Notes: generated by a model not told the origin, from the sequence alone. Counted from the stretch's first letter, positions 17,524 through 25,660 are shown. The stretch: 64,000 nucleotides of DNA from Gordonia sputi NBRC 100414 (GCF_000248055.1 NZ_BAFC01000127.1:1-64000), one strand, 5' to 3'. Made by a program: numbers and translations.

Positions 17524-17600
17524 GCCCTCGTAGCCCAATTGGCAGAGGCAACGGATTCAAAACCCGTCCAGTGTGAGTTCGAGTCTCACCGAGGGCACCA
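17524..17600 (+). tRNA. tRNA-Leu (anticodon CAA), CCA end encoded
   Basis: A complete cloverleaf can be drawn. The acceptor stem is GCCCTCG/CGAGGGC, the D-arm has a 3-bp stem GCC/GGC, the anticodon loop is TTCAAAA, the T-arm is GTGAG-TTCGAGT-CTCAC, the discriminator is A and CCA is encoded. The anticodon stem ends in an A-C mismatch. The variable loop is only 5 bases, although bacterial tRNA-Leu normally has a long variable arm. The CAA identity comes from loop position. The 3' half is overlapped by the antisense end of the recombinase frame, as expected if an element integrated here. Confidence 0.88.
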
Positions 17601-19314
17601 AAACGTTCTTACTCGAACCGACACGGAACATGTCGGCGAGCCGGAACCGATGGTTCACCCCAGATTCCCCGGAACATCCGGGGAGTTTTTGGTTTTTCAG
17701 CACGTCAGAGACGCGCAGCGCTTCGACGTCACGAGCCTCTGCGTCGGCACCTTGCCAGCGTGTGAACGCATGTGCTGCGTCGCGCAACTCGTGGATGGCT
17801 GGTGTGAGTTCGTCGGTGACGACGCCATCGTCGTCGAGCCGGAGCTTGCTGAAGCTGGCGGTGTTGAGGTCGCGTCGTCCATCCTCAGGCGCACGCAGGT
17901 AGAGCGACTGCGGGTCGTCGAGCAGGTCGAGGTATTGCTGGAGCTTGCGGGCACCGAGTTCGAGTTGATCGCTGGTGTCGTCGAGGCCTTGCTGTGCTCG
18001 GGTGCGTTCGACATGGATCTTGCGCAGTCGTGCACGGATCTTGTCGGGCGCGAGCTCACCGTCCGAGGCGAGATCGATCAGTCGCTCCTCCTGCTGGGCG
18101 AGCTTGTCGAGCTTCTTGCGGTAGGCGGTGTACAGGTCACGGACACGAGCCTGCGCATCTGCCATCGCGACGTCGATGGCCTCGCGGATGTAGTCCAGGA
18201 ACTCCGGTGGCAGTCCGAGCTTGGCGTAGTGGTCGAGGACGTACCACTCGACGTCGAGCACAGGCAGGTGCGGGAGATCGCATTCACCACGCTGGCGGGC
18301 CAGACACAGGTAGTAGGCGTAGTTGCCGCCGTTGCCTTTCGCCTCGGTGTAGACCAGTCGGGAGGTGCGACCGTTGACGCGGCAGCGCTCGCAGTACAGC
18401 AGGCCCTTGAGGTAGTGGTAGAGCACGCGGTCGCGTTGTCCCCGGGCGGAGCGGTCTTCGATGACCTTCTGGACGCGATCGAACAGGTCGGCGGGGATGA
18501 TCGGCTGGTGTCGACCCGGGAAAGTTTCACCCTTGTAGCGGACGATGCCGATGTAGTACGGGTCGCTCAGCATCCGGTGTAGGTGAGATCGTGACAGCTC
18601 CTTTGCACCGCCGCGTCCTTGCGGGCGAGCCCGGAGCCCGAGGTCGGCCATGGTTTCCTGGAGACGGTCTATCGAATAGTCGCCGGTGGCATACATTTCG
18701 AAGGCCCGCTTGATCAGCGGTGCACGCTCCTCGTCGACGGCGATGCCGTTGACCTGCCGCCCGTCGTGTTCGATGCGCACGTTGCGATAGCCGATCGGAG
18801 CGCGGCCGTTGGTGCCGCCCATCTGCGCCTTGTGGTGCATCTTGACCTTGATGTCCTCTCCGGACATCCGCACCTGGACTTCGTTGATGATGTCGGTGAC
18901 CGCTTCCATGGCGTCGGCCATGATGCCCTCACCGAAGTCTTCCTTGGCGGAGACGAGCTTGACGCCCATCGCTTCGAGCCGTCGCTTGGTGATGACCGCG
19001 TCGCCGAGGTTACGGAACGCGCGCGAGCGCATGTAGATGATCACCAGCGAGACATCCGGGTGTTCGCCGAGGTAGGCGAGCAACTGCTTGAAGACTGGCC
19101 GCTTGTCGATGGTCTGCGCCGATGCACCCGGCTCGACGAACTCCTTCTCGATCAGGGCGCCCATCCGAGCAGCCTTGGCGTTGTTGGCCTCACGCTGAGT
19201 GGCGATCGAGTTGCCCTCGGCGTCGACGTCGGCACCAGTGTCCATCTGCCTCGTGGTCGAGACGCGCAGGTACGAGACGGCGATCTGCGGACCGGTCGTG
19301 GTGTGGCTTGTCAT
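17557..19314 (-). CDS. Large serine recombinase (site-specific integrase)
   Basis: A 585-residue large serine recombinase. Residues about 8-150 are the resolvase domain with the catalytic serine in VSYLRVSTTRQ and the SLVIIYMRSRAFRN strand. Next come the recombinase domain (GRAPIGYRNVRI, PYYIGIVRYKGETFPGRHQPII) and a zinc-ribbon domain with Cys pairs (LLYCERCRVNG...YLCLARQRGECDLP). A coiled-coil region and C-terminal tail follow. It should integrate and excise the island. The ATG at 19314 follows AGGAGG. The reading frame runs through the tRNA terminator and stops inside the tRNA anticodon loop, so the last ~45 residues may not be part of the ancestral protein. Confidence 0.92.
   Translation of the reverse strand: MTSHTTTGPQIAVSYLRVSTTRQMDTGADVDAEGNSIATQREANNAKAARMGALIEKEFVEPGASAQTIDKRPVFKQLLAYLGEHPDVSLVIIYMRSRAFRNLGDAVITKRRLEAMGVKLVSAKEDFGEGIMADAMEAVTDIINEVQVRMSGEDIKVKMHHKAQMGGTNGRAPIGYRNVRIEHDGRQVNGIAVDEERAPLIKRAFEMYATGDYSIDRLQETMADLGLRARPQGRGGAKELSRSHLHRMLSDPYYIGIVRYKGETFPGRHQPIIPADLFDRVQKVIEDRSARGQRDRVLYHYLKGLLYCERCRVNGRTSRLVYTEAKGNGGNYAYYLCLARQRGECDLPHLPVLDVEWYVLDHYAKLGLPPEFLDYIREAIDVAMADAQARVRDLYTAYRKKLDKLAQQEERLIDLASDGELAPDKIRARLRKIHVERTRAQQGLDDTSDQLELGARKLQQYLDLLDDPQSLYLRAPEDGRRDLNTASFSKLRLDDDGVVTDELTPAIHELRDAAHAFTRWQGADAEARDVEALRVSDVLKNQKLPGCSGESGVNHRFRLADMFRVGSSKNVLVPSVRLELTLDGF
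17667..17697 (+). terminator. Rho-independent terminator after tRNA-Leu
   Basis: The stem CCCCGG-AACAT-CCGGGG is followed by a T-rich tail (AGTTTTTGGTTTTT) on the + strand, about 70 bases after the tRNA. It lies inside the antisense C-terminal end of the recombinase frame, suggesting that the final ~45 codons of that frame come from the chromosome side. Confidence 0.75.
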
Positions 19315-19345
19315 GTCCCTGTTCCTCCTTTCTGCCCGAGATGGG

Positions 19346-19756
19346 TTAGTTGCTGGTCGCCGGGTCGGTGTCGTATACGGGCTCTGGTGCGAGCTCGGCC
19401 GTATTGGTATCCAGTAGGTTTTCGACGTAGCGCTCCAGACGGACGACTGCATCCGGTGGCAGCTGGCGGATCTTCTCTTCGAGGTCATCGCCGAGCCGTG
19501 ACAGCGATGCGGGCGTTTTGTAGCCGGCGGCGGCATACATGCTGTATAGCGATAGCCCAAGCGGTTCAGCGAGTGCTGCAATATGCGCCGGATTAACCTT
19601 CAGTACCTGACCTTTCTCCAGCTTGGATATCTGCCCCTGCGCGACGCCGGAGATTTCCGAGAGGGCGCGGAATGTGAAGCCCGCATTAAGTCGTGCATCG
19701 TGAATGAGGCTGCCGAGAGGATTGTCGGCAGCTGTTTGAATAGTATTTCTTGTCAT
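19346..19756 (-). CDS. XRE family helix-turn-helix regulator
   Basis: A 136-residue protein with an N-terminal lambda-Cro/XRE helix-turn-helix (LGSLIHDARLNAGFTFRALSEISGVAQGQISKLEKGQ, about residues 14-70) and a C-terminal tail of unknown role. I favour the ATG at 19756 because GGGAGGA stands 8 bases upstream; an ATG at 19777 is also in frame. It lies 31 bases before the recombinase start and could be its repressor or excision switch. An AT-rich upstream region contains CATTTCGAAA, which recurs upstream of the transfer operon at 25340. Confidence 0.88.
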   Translation of the reverse strand: MTRNTIQTAADNPLGSLIHDARLNAGFTFRALSEISGVAQGQISKLEKGQVLKVNPAHIAALAEPLGLSLYSMYAAAGYKTPASLSRLGDDLEEKIRQLPPDAVVRLERYVENLLDTNTAELAPEPVYDTDPATSN

Positions 19757-19774
19757 TGTTGGATTCCTCCCATT

Positions 19775-19836
19775 CATTTCCTATTTTATAGAAATTGTTT
19801 CGAAATGGGAATGATGATTGTTCATTCCACATCGAA
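19775..19836 (-). promoter_or_regulatory. AT-rich promoter/operator of the XRE regulator
   Basis: This AT-rich stretch upstream of the XRE gene contains CATTTC and GAAATG half-sites and, on the minus strand, the 10-mer CATTTCGAAA. An adjacent GGAATGA-N7-TCATTCC inverted repeat lies at about 19808-19828. The same 10-mer is found in front of the transfer operon (25341), so this is a likely shared operator. Confidence 0.5.
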
Positions 19837-19869
19837 TTAAGGGGAGTCTTCCCTTGTTGGTGTTGAATT

Positions 19870-19915
19870 GGCGGGAGCCAGCGAGTCCTTGCGGAACTCG
19901 GGGCTGGCTCCCGCC
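19870..19915 (-). terminator. 13-bp hairpin downstream of the RHH gene
   Basis: A perfect inverted repeat GGCGGGAGCCAGC / GCTGGCTCCCGCC with a 20-base loop lies just after the ribbon-helix-helix gene. It probably ends the leftward transfer-operon transcript before the AT-rich XRE control region. There is no T-tract. Confidence 0.65.
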
Positions 19916-19936
19916 GATGATGGACGGCCCGGCGGG

Positions 19937-20215
19937 CTATCCCTTGGTGCCGCGACCACGGGTGGTCTTCGGCGCTTGCGTTGTGGACGAGCCGAACAGG
20001 GCCGAGAGGGCCTGTCGCTGCAGTTCGGCATCCTTCTCAATCTCGGCGCGAAGTTCCTCGGCCTTGGCGGTGATCGCGGGATCGTTGGCCAGGGTGTCGA
20101 GGTGCTTCTCGATGGCGGTGCGAATGGTGTCCGTGACCGTCATGCCGCTGAGCTTCGACAGCATGCCGATGCGAGCGTGCAGTTCGTCGTCCAGTCGGAC
20201 GGCAAGGGTCTTCAT
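19937..20215 (-). CDS. Ribbon-helix-helix DNA-binding protein
   Basis: A 92-residue protein starting MKTLAVRLDDELHARIGMLSKLSGMTVTDTIRTAIEKHL. This is a classical ribbon-helix-helix pattern: a short beta strand followed by two helices with the SGMTVTD turn. A coiled and basic C-terminal tail follows. The ATG at 20215 has a very strong ribosome site, AGGAAGGAGGAG. It is the last gene of the leftward mobile-element operon, after ardA. Likely an operon or transfer regulator, or an antitoxin-like repressor, although no toxin partner is seen next to it. Confidence 0.78.
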   Translation of the reverse strand: MKTLAVRLDDELHARIGMLSKLSGMTVTDTIRTAIEKHLDTLANDPAITAKAEELRAEIEKDAELQRQALSALFGSSTTQAPKTTRGRGTKG

Positions 20216-20358
20216 GACCGTCTCCTCCTTCCTGAGGGTGTTCGTCCGAACGGTTCCGCGCGGGCGTCGTTCGGCCACTTCCTCGGGGTGGTGCGACCGA
20301 TGAGGGCGGGATGCCTTCACGATTTCGGCCGCAGGCCCCCGACGAAGGGCCCTCCCGT

Positions 20359-20943
20359 CTACGGGATGGTGAAGACGTAGACATGACCGTCGGGCGAGCG
20401 TTCGAAGTGCACGTCACCGGACAGCTCGGCGTCGCGGGCGAAGCCGGCGTAGTTGATCGCAACGTAGCCGCGTAGCGCATCGGGCACTGCCCGGTCGATT
20501 TCGGTTTCAAGCCCGTCGTGCAGCACGTCGCGCGCCCAGTCCTCCGGCGAGTCGTATTCGCCGCCATAGGAGTCGGTGAACGAATCGAGCATGTCGGGAT
20601 CGGCATCGTGCAGCTGTGCGTAGGCCGCGAACGCCGGACCGTGCTCGGCGATACCGCGCGCCACCCGGGCCACCACGTCGAGCTGCTCGTACTCACCGAC
20701 CTGGAACGGGCCGAACTCGTCGTAGTCGAAGATGCCGTATTCCTCGGCGTCCGGCTCGTGGCTGCTGGCCAGGATGCGCCGAACGGCGTCGTGCAGCTCC
20801 TCGTCGGTGACGGTGGCATCGAGCCAGTCGCCGTGCAGGCGCCCGGCGTTGTAGTCGGCCAGGCTGCCGACCCAGATGCGCGGCTGCAGAGTCGGCTGCT
20901 GCTCGCGCTCGGGTTGCTGTGGTTGTTGATCTTTCTCATTCAT
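20359..20943 (-). CDS. ardA: Antirestriction protein ArdA
   Basis: A 194-residue acidic protein. After a short Gln/Glu-rich leader it reads PRIWVGSLADYNAGRLHGDWLDA, then a series of Asp/Glu-rich segments (AEEYGIFDYDEFGPFQVGEYEQLDVVARVARGIAEHG). These are the ArdA family hallmarks. ArdA proteins mimic B-form DNA and block Type I restriction enzymes, helping conjugative elements survive entry. Its start overlaps the methyltransferase stop by 8 bases. It sits in the same island as a Type III restriction system, which ArdA is not normally expected to inhibit. Confidence 0.88.
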   Translation of the reverse strand: MNEKDQQPQQPEREQQPTLQPRIWVGSLADYNAGRLHGDWLDATVTDEELHDAVRRILASSHEPDAEEYGIFDYDEFGPFQVGEYEQLDVVARVARGIAEHGPAFAAYAQLHDADPDMLDSFTDSYGGEYDSPEDWARDVLHDGLETEIDRAVPDALRGYVAINYAGFARDAELSGDVHFERSPDGHVYVFTIP

Positions 20944-21961
20944 GGATCACCTCCTTTCGTTTTCGGGTGGCGCGCTCGCCGTCGATGCGGTCGGTGGCCA
21001 GCGCGACGTAGGCGGGGTTGAGTTCGATTCCGAGCCAGTCGCGGCCGAGGGTTTCGGCGGCGATGGCGGTGGTGCCGGAGCCGATGAACGGGTCGAGCAC
21101 CAGGCCCGGTTCGCTCGCCGCGTCGCAGTCGCACATCGCTCGCAGGGCAAGGCGGGTCGCGACTGCGCCGAGTCGCCGCACCGGACGTCTGTAGGCGATC
21201 CGACACTGGCTGCAGCATCGTTCGGGGCAGCCGGCCTCGACCATCCGCTGTGCCAGGTTGACCGGGAAGGTCGCGAAATGCGGGCCGCGGTAGCCGCTGA
21301 CGGCCAGCCGCCAGACGTCGCCGGGGTTCTTGCCGAGCGGATGGCCGAGCAGTCCAGCGGCATGCAGTGCGGCCAGTCCTCGGTCGCCGTCGCTGTTTGG
21401 CCCCAGCCAGGCCGGTCGATCCGGCTTCCGCGATGCCGGCCTCGTCGACGCCTTGCGTTTTGGTGGGCGGCTGACGTGCGGCTCACGAATCGCGTCGAGG
21501 TCGAAGAAGTAGGTCGACGATCGGGCGAGTACGTAGATGAACTCGTGCTTGGTGGCGAGCCGGTCCGCCACGCTGGTCGGGATGGTGTTCGTCTTGGCCC
21601 ATACGATCTTGTTGCGTACCAGCCAGCCGTCCTTGATCAGCTGCAGCGCCAGACGCTCCGGCCCGAGCAACAGGCTCTTGCGGCCGGCTCCCTCGGCCGG
21701 TTTGGTGCTGTAGCTGTCCCCCAGGTTCAGCCAGATCGTCCCGGTCGGCACGAGCACCCGCCGCACCTCGGTGAGCAGTGCCCGCAGTCCCGAGACCCAT
21801 TCGTCGACGTGCGCTTCGAGCCCGAGCTGGTTGTCGTGGTCGTACTTGCGCAGCCGGAAGTAGGGCGGGCTGGTCACCACGCAGTCGACCGACGCATCCG
21901 GCAGCTCCCGGACGCGGTCGAGCGCGTCGCCGACGAGGATCTGGTTGCGAGGCAGGCTCAT
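20936..21961 (-). CDS. Site-specific DNA methyltransferase (SPPY type)
   Basis: A 341-residue amino-methyltransferase of the N6_N4_Mtase group. The catalytic motif comes early (DCVVTSPPYFRLRKYDHDNQLG, about residues 30-50) and the AdoMet motif late (LVLDPFIGSGTTAIAAETLGRDWLGIELNPAY), which is the beta-class order. An SPPY motif is commonest in N4-cytosine enzymes. A cysteine cluster (CPERCCSQC...CDCD) lies between them and may bind zinc. No cognate nuclease is adjacent, so it looks like an orphan methyltransferase carried by the element. The ATG at 21961 overlaps the upstream stop (ATGA). Confidence 0.88.
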   Translation of the reverse strand: MSLPRNQILVGDALDRVRELPDASVDCVVTSPPYFRLRKYDHDNQLGLEAHVDEWVSGLRALLTEVRRVLVPTGTIWLNLGDSYSTKPAEGAGRKSLLLGPERLALQLIKDGWLVRNKIVWAKTNTIPTSVADRLATKHEFIYVLARSSTYFFDLDAIREPHVSRPPKRKASTRPASRKPDRPAWLGPNSDGDRGLAALHAAGLLGHPLGKNPGDVWRLAVSGYRGPHFATFPVNLAQRMVEAGCPERCCSQCRIAYRRPVRRLGAVATRLALRAMCDCDAASEPGLVLDPFIGSGTTAIAAETLGRDWLGIELNPAYVALATDRIDGERATRKRKEVIHE

Positions 21962-22932
21962 GCCGCACCTCCGGCCAGCACCTGCGCCAGTGTGTTCGGG
22001 GTGGCGTAGCGGAACATCGCCGCCGTCAGGCTGTGGCTGCGGTGGACGGCGGCTTCGAGCTTCACGGCGCGCTCGGCGGTGGTCAGGAGCCAGACCACCA
22101 GCGGGAAGCTTCCGCGGCGGTCCTGTTCGGTTCCGCTGCGGCGGTAGTCCTCGTACTGCTGGCACTTACGGATCAGTGTCGGCAGTGACTCGGTGCCCAG
22201 ATCGACCTCGATGAAAGTCCGGTCGACGAAGTCCGCTGTCGTGATCTCGGAGTACAGGTCGGGCTGCAACCACCGACGCTCACCGCTCGGGCCGAGGTAC
22301 TTGCGCCACGAGGCCGGTTCGACCTCCACGGCGACGTTCTCGATGGCCTCGATGCGACGGTGCTGATGCAGCAGGACGTGGACATCGGCAACGGCCAGAC
22401 AGTGGCGCAGGAACCGCTCCGAGGGCTCAGCCGAGCGACGCCGCTTGCCGTCGCCGTAGACGATGCGCAGCCCGCTCGCGCTCAGTCGCCAGATGGTTAC
22501 CCCGCTACCCGAGCCCAGGCCGCCGACCCGTCGATCAAGTGAGCGGATCAGTCCATCACGCTGGAGTCGGGCGAGCACCCGCCGAGTGACCCGCGATCCG
22601 GTCGCTGCCGTTTCATGGTCGACGAAGCAGAAGCGCTGAACCTGGTGGGTGGTCAGGTAGCGGTGGTCGGCCACCAGCCAGAGGACATCGCGATCGCGGT
22701 CCGAGAGTTGATCGGTCAACCGCGCCAGTTGGCGAGCCCCGACCCGGCGACCCGCACCGCGCGGAGCAACTTCGGACGACGAAGGGACCGAAGTATTCGG
22801 CTCCCTAGAACCGGGGCACTCATCGCCGACCTGCGCACTCACCATGTCGTCACCGGAGGCGGCCGGTACGCCGAGCGGTAGGCCTGCACCCGGGGTGTAC
22901 CCGCCGGGAGCGGTCGGCTGTGCGGCACTCAT
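21958..22932 (-). CDS. Replication-relaxation family protein
   Basis: A 324-residue protein with a low-complexity N-terminal ~65 residues. A winged-helix region follows (LSDRDRDVLWLVADHRYLTTHQVQRFCF...RRVLARLQRDGLIRSLDRRVGGLGSGSGVTIWRLSASG), then a nuclease-like domain (RWLQPDLYSEITTADFVDRTFIEVDLGTESLPTLIRKCQQYEDYRRSG). This matches the replication-relaxation family found next to TraG-like genes on actinobacterial mobile elements. The late segment with D...E-x-D resembles a PD-(D/E)xK core. It is coupled by overlap to the ATPase upstream and the methyltransferase downstream. Precise role unknown. Confidence 0.8.
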   Translation of the reverse strand: MSAAQPTAPGGYTPGAGLPLGVPAASGDDMVSAQVGDECPGSREPNTSVPSSSEVAPRGAGRRVGARQLARLTDQLSDRDRDVLWLVADHRYLTTHQVQRFCFVDHETAATGSRVTRRVLARLQRDGLIRSLDRRVGGLGSGSGVTIWRLSASGLRIVYGDGKRRRSAEPSERFLRHCLAVADVHVLLHQHRRIEAIENVAVEVEPASWRKYLGPSGERRWLQPDLYSEITTADFVDRTFIEVDLGTESLPTLIRKCQQYEDYRRSGTEQDRRGSFPLVVWLLTTAERAVKLEAAVHRSHSLTAAMFRYATPNTLAQVLAGGAA

Positions 22933-25040
22933 TTGCCACCTCCCGTCCGGCGACTACGCCCAAACGAATCGTCCGCTGCGGCCTTGCCATTCCAGCCGCC
23001 GATAGCGAGTAGCTCGGCTTCGACGTCCTTGAGCGGACGGCCATAGCGAGCTCGGGACAGCGCCCGGACCTGTGCGGCCGACTGGGCTGTCGGAGGCAAC
23101 CGGCGCGTCCGGATCGTGCACCACGGCATGCGGTCCCCGCCGACCAACAGCGACGCCTGTGCCACGAAGGCGGGAAGCTCCTGGAGGTCGCGCGGCGTGA
23201 GCACACCGTTCGTGGTGGCGGCGATGTCCTTCGCGTCGTGCGGGCTGAGCTGGAAGCAGACGCGACTGCGGGCGTGCGCCATGACTGCCTGTCGCATCGA
23301 CGGGCTGAGCTGTGTCAGCGACTGGTGCGCCAGCGCCGCGAACGCCACCCCGAGGCCACGCGCCCGTCCGAGCGCATCGGCGAGATCACCGAGCCGAACG
23401 ATCTCCTGAAACTCGTCGAGGTACAGCATCACCGGGTGACGCTGCGATTGCGGCAACCGGGTGCGTTCCTGTGCCGTCTGCCAGATCAGCGCCAACAGAA
23501 TCGAGCCCATCAGCCGGGCGCCCTCCGGACCCAGTTCCGCGCTCCCCAACGAGATGACCACGATCGGACGCTTATCGGGTTCCAGAAACAGGTCGCGCAG
23601 CGAGAACTGCGACCGCGCCTGCCCGAACATCGCCCGCAGCGACGGCCGCAACGTCAATATCGGGTCCAGTTTGTTGCGCAGTGGCGCGATCACGTGCGAG
23701 CGCTCAGCATCCGACAGGGCCTCGAAGTGCGCCCAGAATGCCCCGAGTCCCAGCGGATCGGAACCGGCGACCTTCGCCACCAGGGGCCGTCGCACCGCCG
23801 CATTCGACAAGATCATCGGCAGCATCGCCAGCGAGCATCCGCCCACCCGGGCGAGCGTCAACAAGGCGGCGTGCAGCAGGTCGCTACTGCGCGGGCCGAG
23901 CTGGTCACCGTAGAGGCTCCTGAAGACGCCGAAGATCACATCGGCCGACCGTTCCGGTTGGTCATCGACGAACGCCGACACCCCGACGGGGCAGCTGTCG
24001 GTGGGGTCGAACACCACGATGTCGTCGTGCCGCTTCGGGTCGACACGCTCGAGGAAGTCCGTGCAAGCATCGCCTTTGCCGTCGATGAGGATCACCGACC
24101 GCCCGGCGGTCGCGTCAGCCAGCGCCAGGTTCACCAACATCGTCGACTTACCGGTGCCCATGGGGCCGATCACATGCATGACCCGCTTGGCCTCCTCCAC
24201 GCCCTGACCGACTGGCCGGTCGCCGTCGAGGGTCGAGTCGCCCAGAATCCGATCTGATCGCGGGACAGTCGTGGCGACCGGAAGCTGGCGCGGGTGAGGC
24301 GAGGGCACACCCGGTAGGTCCACGTCCTTCGGACCGATCGGCCAACCGAGCAGCGCCGTGAGCTCCGAGATACCCAGCTCACTCGGCCACAGCAGCGGGT
24401 CGCGCATCTCGTCCAGCGCCCGTAGTGACGACCGCTTCAGCTGGAGCGCCACGCCCGGGGCTTCCAGGCCGCGCAGCGGCGCAGCCACATTCCCGATCAG
24501 CCGTTGCGCCCGAGCACGATCACGAGATCGAGCGCCTATCCGCAGCTCACACGAGAACCGATGTTCACCGAACTTGGCACCGATCCGCGCCCGCTGTTGG
24601 CTCGGAGCGTCCGGGATCAGACGTGGACGATGACGTGGCCCGAGAATCACCTGGAGCCGCACCAGTTCACCTCGATGGGCACCGGAGAGTGCGGCGAGGA
24701 CACCGCGGGCGACCTGTTCGGTCGAGCCGACTGCCAAAGGCGTCCGGCGATGCCCGGGTAGGCGCACCGCCGCCGCAACTGTCGAATCGGCGGGGCGACG
24801 TCCAGCGGTAGCGCGCAACCCAACCAGGTACGGCGACATCGCTCGAACAGCTCGTCCAGCGACTGCAGGTTCGGCCCCGAGGAACCAGGCGACGGTGCCG
24901 GCTTCGCCGCGCGCCTCCAGAACCAGGCGGGGTTGACCTGCGAGGCTGGCGAGCGCACCGAGGGCCGCACGCGCAGCCTCAACCGGTAATGGAGTAGGCA
25001 GCTCCAGCTTCGTCCAGGAGAACGATCCGCAGCTACTCAT
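22929..25040 (-). CDS. TraG/VirD4-like conjugative transfer ATPase
   Basis: A 703-residue cytoplasmic ATPase. Near residue 290 it has Walker A GPMGTGKSTM, then ILIDGKGDACTDFLERV and a Walker B region VMLYLDEFQEIVRLGDLADALGRARGLGVAFAALAHQSLTQL. These match Type IV coupling proteins / conjugative DNA transfer ATPases. No N-terminal membrane helices are visible, unlike classical VirD4. I choose the ATG at 25040: it follows GGAGGGCTCCG and overlaps the upstream gene by 8 bases. It probably drives DNA transfer of the island. No relaxase or Type IV channel genes were recognised nearby, so the element may be mobilisable rather than self-transmissible. Confidence 0.85.
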   Translation of the reverse strand: MSSCGSFSWTKLELPTPLPVEAARAALGALASLAGQPRLVLEARGEAGTVAWFLGAEPAVAGRAVRAMSPYLVGLRATAGRRPADSTVAAAVRLPGHRRTPLAVGSTEQVARGVLAALSGAHRGELVRLQVILGPRHRPRLIPDAPSQQRARIGAKFGEHRFSCELRIGARSRDRARAQRLIGNVAAPLRGLEAPGVALQLKRSSLRALDEMRDPLLWPSELGISELTALLGWPIGPKDVDLPGVPSPHPRQLPVATTVPRSDRILGDSTLDGDRPVGQGVEEAKRVMHVIGPMGTGKSTMLVNLALADATAGRSVILIDGKGDACTDFLERVDPKRHDDIVVFDPTDSCPVGVSAFVDDQPERSADVIFGVFRSLYGDQLGPRSSDLLHAALLTLARVGGCSLAMLPMILSNAAVRRPLVAKVAGSDPLGLGAFWAHFEALSDAERSHVIAPLRNKLDPILTLRPSLRAMFGQARSQFSLRDLFLEPDKRPIVVISLGSAELGPEGARLMGSILLALIWQTAQERTRLPQSQRHPVMLYLDEFQEIVRLGDLADALGRARGLGVAFAALAHQSLTQLSPSMRQAVMAHARSRVCFQLSPHDAKDIAATTNGVLTPRDLQELPAFVAQASLLVGGDRMPWCTIRTRRLPPTAQSAAQVRALSRARYGRPLKDVEAELLAIGGWNGKAAADDSFGRSRRTGGGK

Positions 25041-25293
25041 CGGAGCCCTCCGCATGGTCACGCGCCTGCCGCTCGGCCTGAGCCTGGGCCTCACGCTCGG
25101 CATCGGCCATTGCCATGGCGATGATCGCTCGCGCAATCTTGCGCACATCGGGCTGCTCGCGTTGTTCGGAATGGACGATGATCCGCCGGCTGTGCCGGGC
25201 ACGCTTGATATCCGCCCGTTGCGCAGCCCTCCGATCTGCTCGATAGGGCGCATTCTTACTCACGCTCTCGTCGTCGTGATGTGTTGTTGACAT
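25033..25293 (-). CDS. Hypothetical small charged protein of the transfer operon
   Basis: An 86-residue protein, very rich in Arg, Ala, Asp and Glu (DRRAAQRADIKRARHSRR; EREAQAQAERQARDHAEG), with a predicted long amphipathic helix and no membrane segment. The ATG at 25293 follows a full ribosome site GGAAGGAGGTAG. It is the first gene of the leftward operon that continues to the transfer ATPase, relaxation protein, methyltransferase, ArdA and RHH genes. I do not recognise the family; a DNA-binding or scaffolding accessory is possible. Confidence 0.7.
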   Translation of the reverse strand: MSTTHHDDESVSKNAPYRADRRAAQRADIKRARHSRRIIVHSEQREQPDVRKIARAIIAMAMADAEREAQAQAERQARDHAEGSDE

Positions 25294-25339
25294 GGATCTA
25301 CCTCCTTCCCGAATTACGTGATGGACCGACTTGCATATT

Positions 25340-25359
25340 GCATTTCGAAATAGAAATGC
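25340..25359. promoter_or_regulatory. Palindromic operator upstream of the transfer operon
   Basis: A perfect inverted repeat, GCATTTC-GAAATA-GAAATGC, lies about 50 bases upstream of the first gene of the leftward operon (start 25293). It shares CATTTCGAAA with the XRE gene's own upstream region, so the XRE protein is the likely binder. The surrounding 25300-25440 is AT-rich. Confidence 0.6.
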
Positions 25360-25462
25360 GAGTCGTGCGGCAGACTATGAACCGAACAAGCGAGAATTGC
25401 AATAGGAAAATTGGTCTTGTTGACCATTCCACAACGTCGATCGGAATAGCTGTCACGGAGAA

Positions 25463-25660
25463 TCACCAGCCGCGGTACTTCGACGAGATCCGCCACCACA
25501 GGAGCGCTCCGATGCCGACGACCAGCACGACGATGCACAGGTACAGCCAGATCGCTCGCAGGATGCTGATCGCGCCATAGAGAGCCATCGCCGCCAGCAG
25601 GAGACCGACGCACGCATCGACGACGCGCCCGCCGATACGGCCAGGGTCGCCGCCACTCAT
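25463..25660 (-). CDS. Small membrane protein, hypothetical
   Basis: A 65-residue protein starting MSGGDPGRIGGRVVDACVGLLLAAMALYGAISI. It has two hydrophobic segments (about residues 13-30 and 36-54) and a short basic tail SSKYRGW. The ATG at 25660 overlaps the stop of the upstream gene (ATGA), which supports both. No recognised family. It is typical of the small membrane genes of actinobacterial mobile elements. Confidence 0.65.
   Translation of the reverse strand: MSGGDPGRIGGRVVDACVGLLLAAMALYGAISILRAIWLYLCIVVLVVGIGALLWWRISSKYRGW

Noticed and set aside
17524..17600. Reading the tRNA as a UCA-anticodon (opal/Sec-like) tRNA
   Set aside because: It would shift the loop and break the anticodon stem; the CAA reading keeps four pairs.
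16960..18582. Long + strand frame across pdtaR, the tRNA and the recombinase
   Set aside because: It overlaps three supported features on the other strand or as RNA and shows no domain.
19937..20943. RHH protein and neighbour as a toxin-antitoxin pair
   Set aside because: The neighbour is ArdA, and no toxin-like partner is adjacent.
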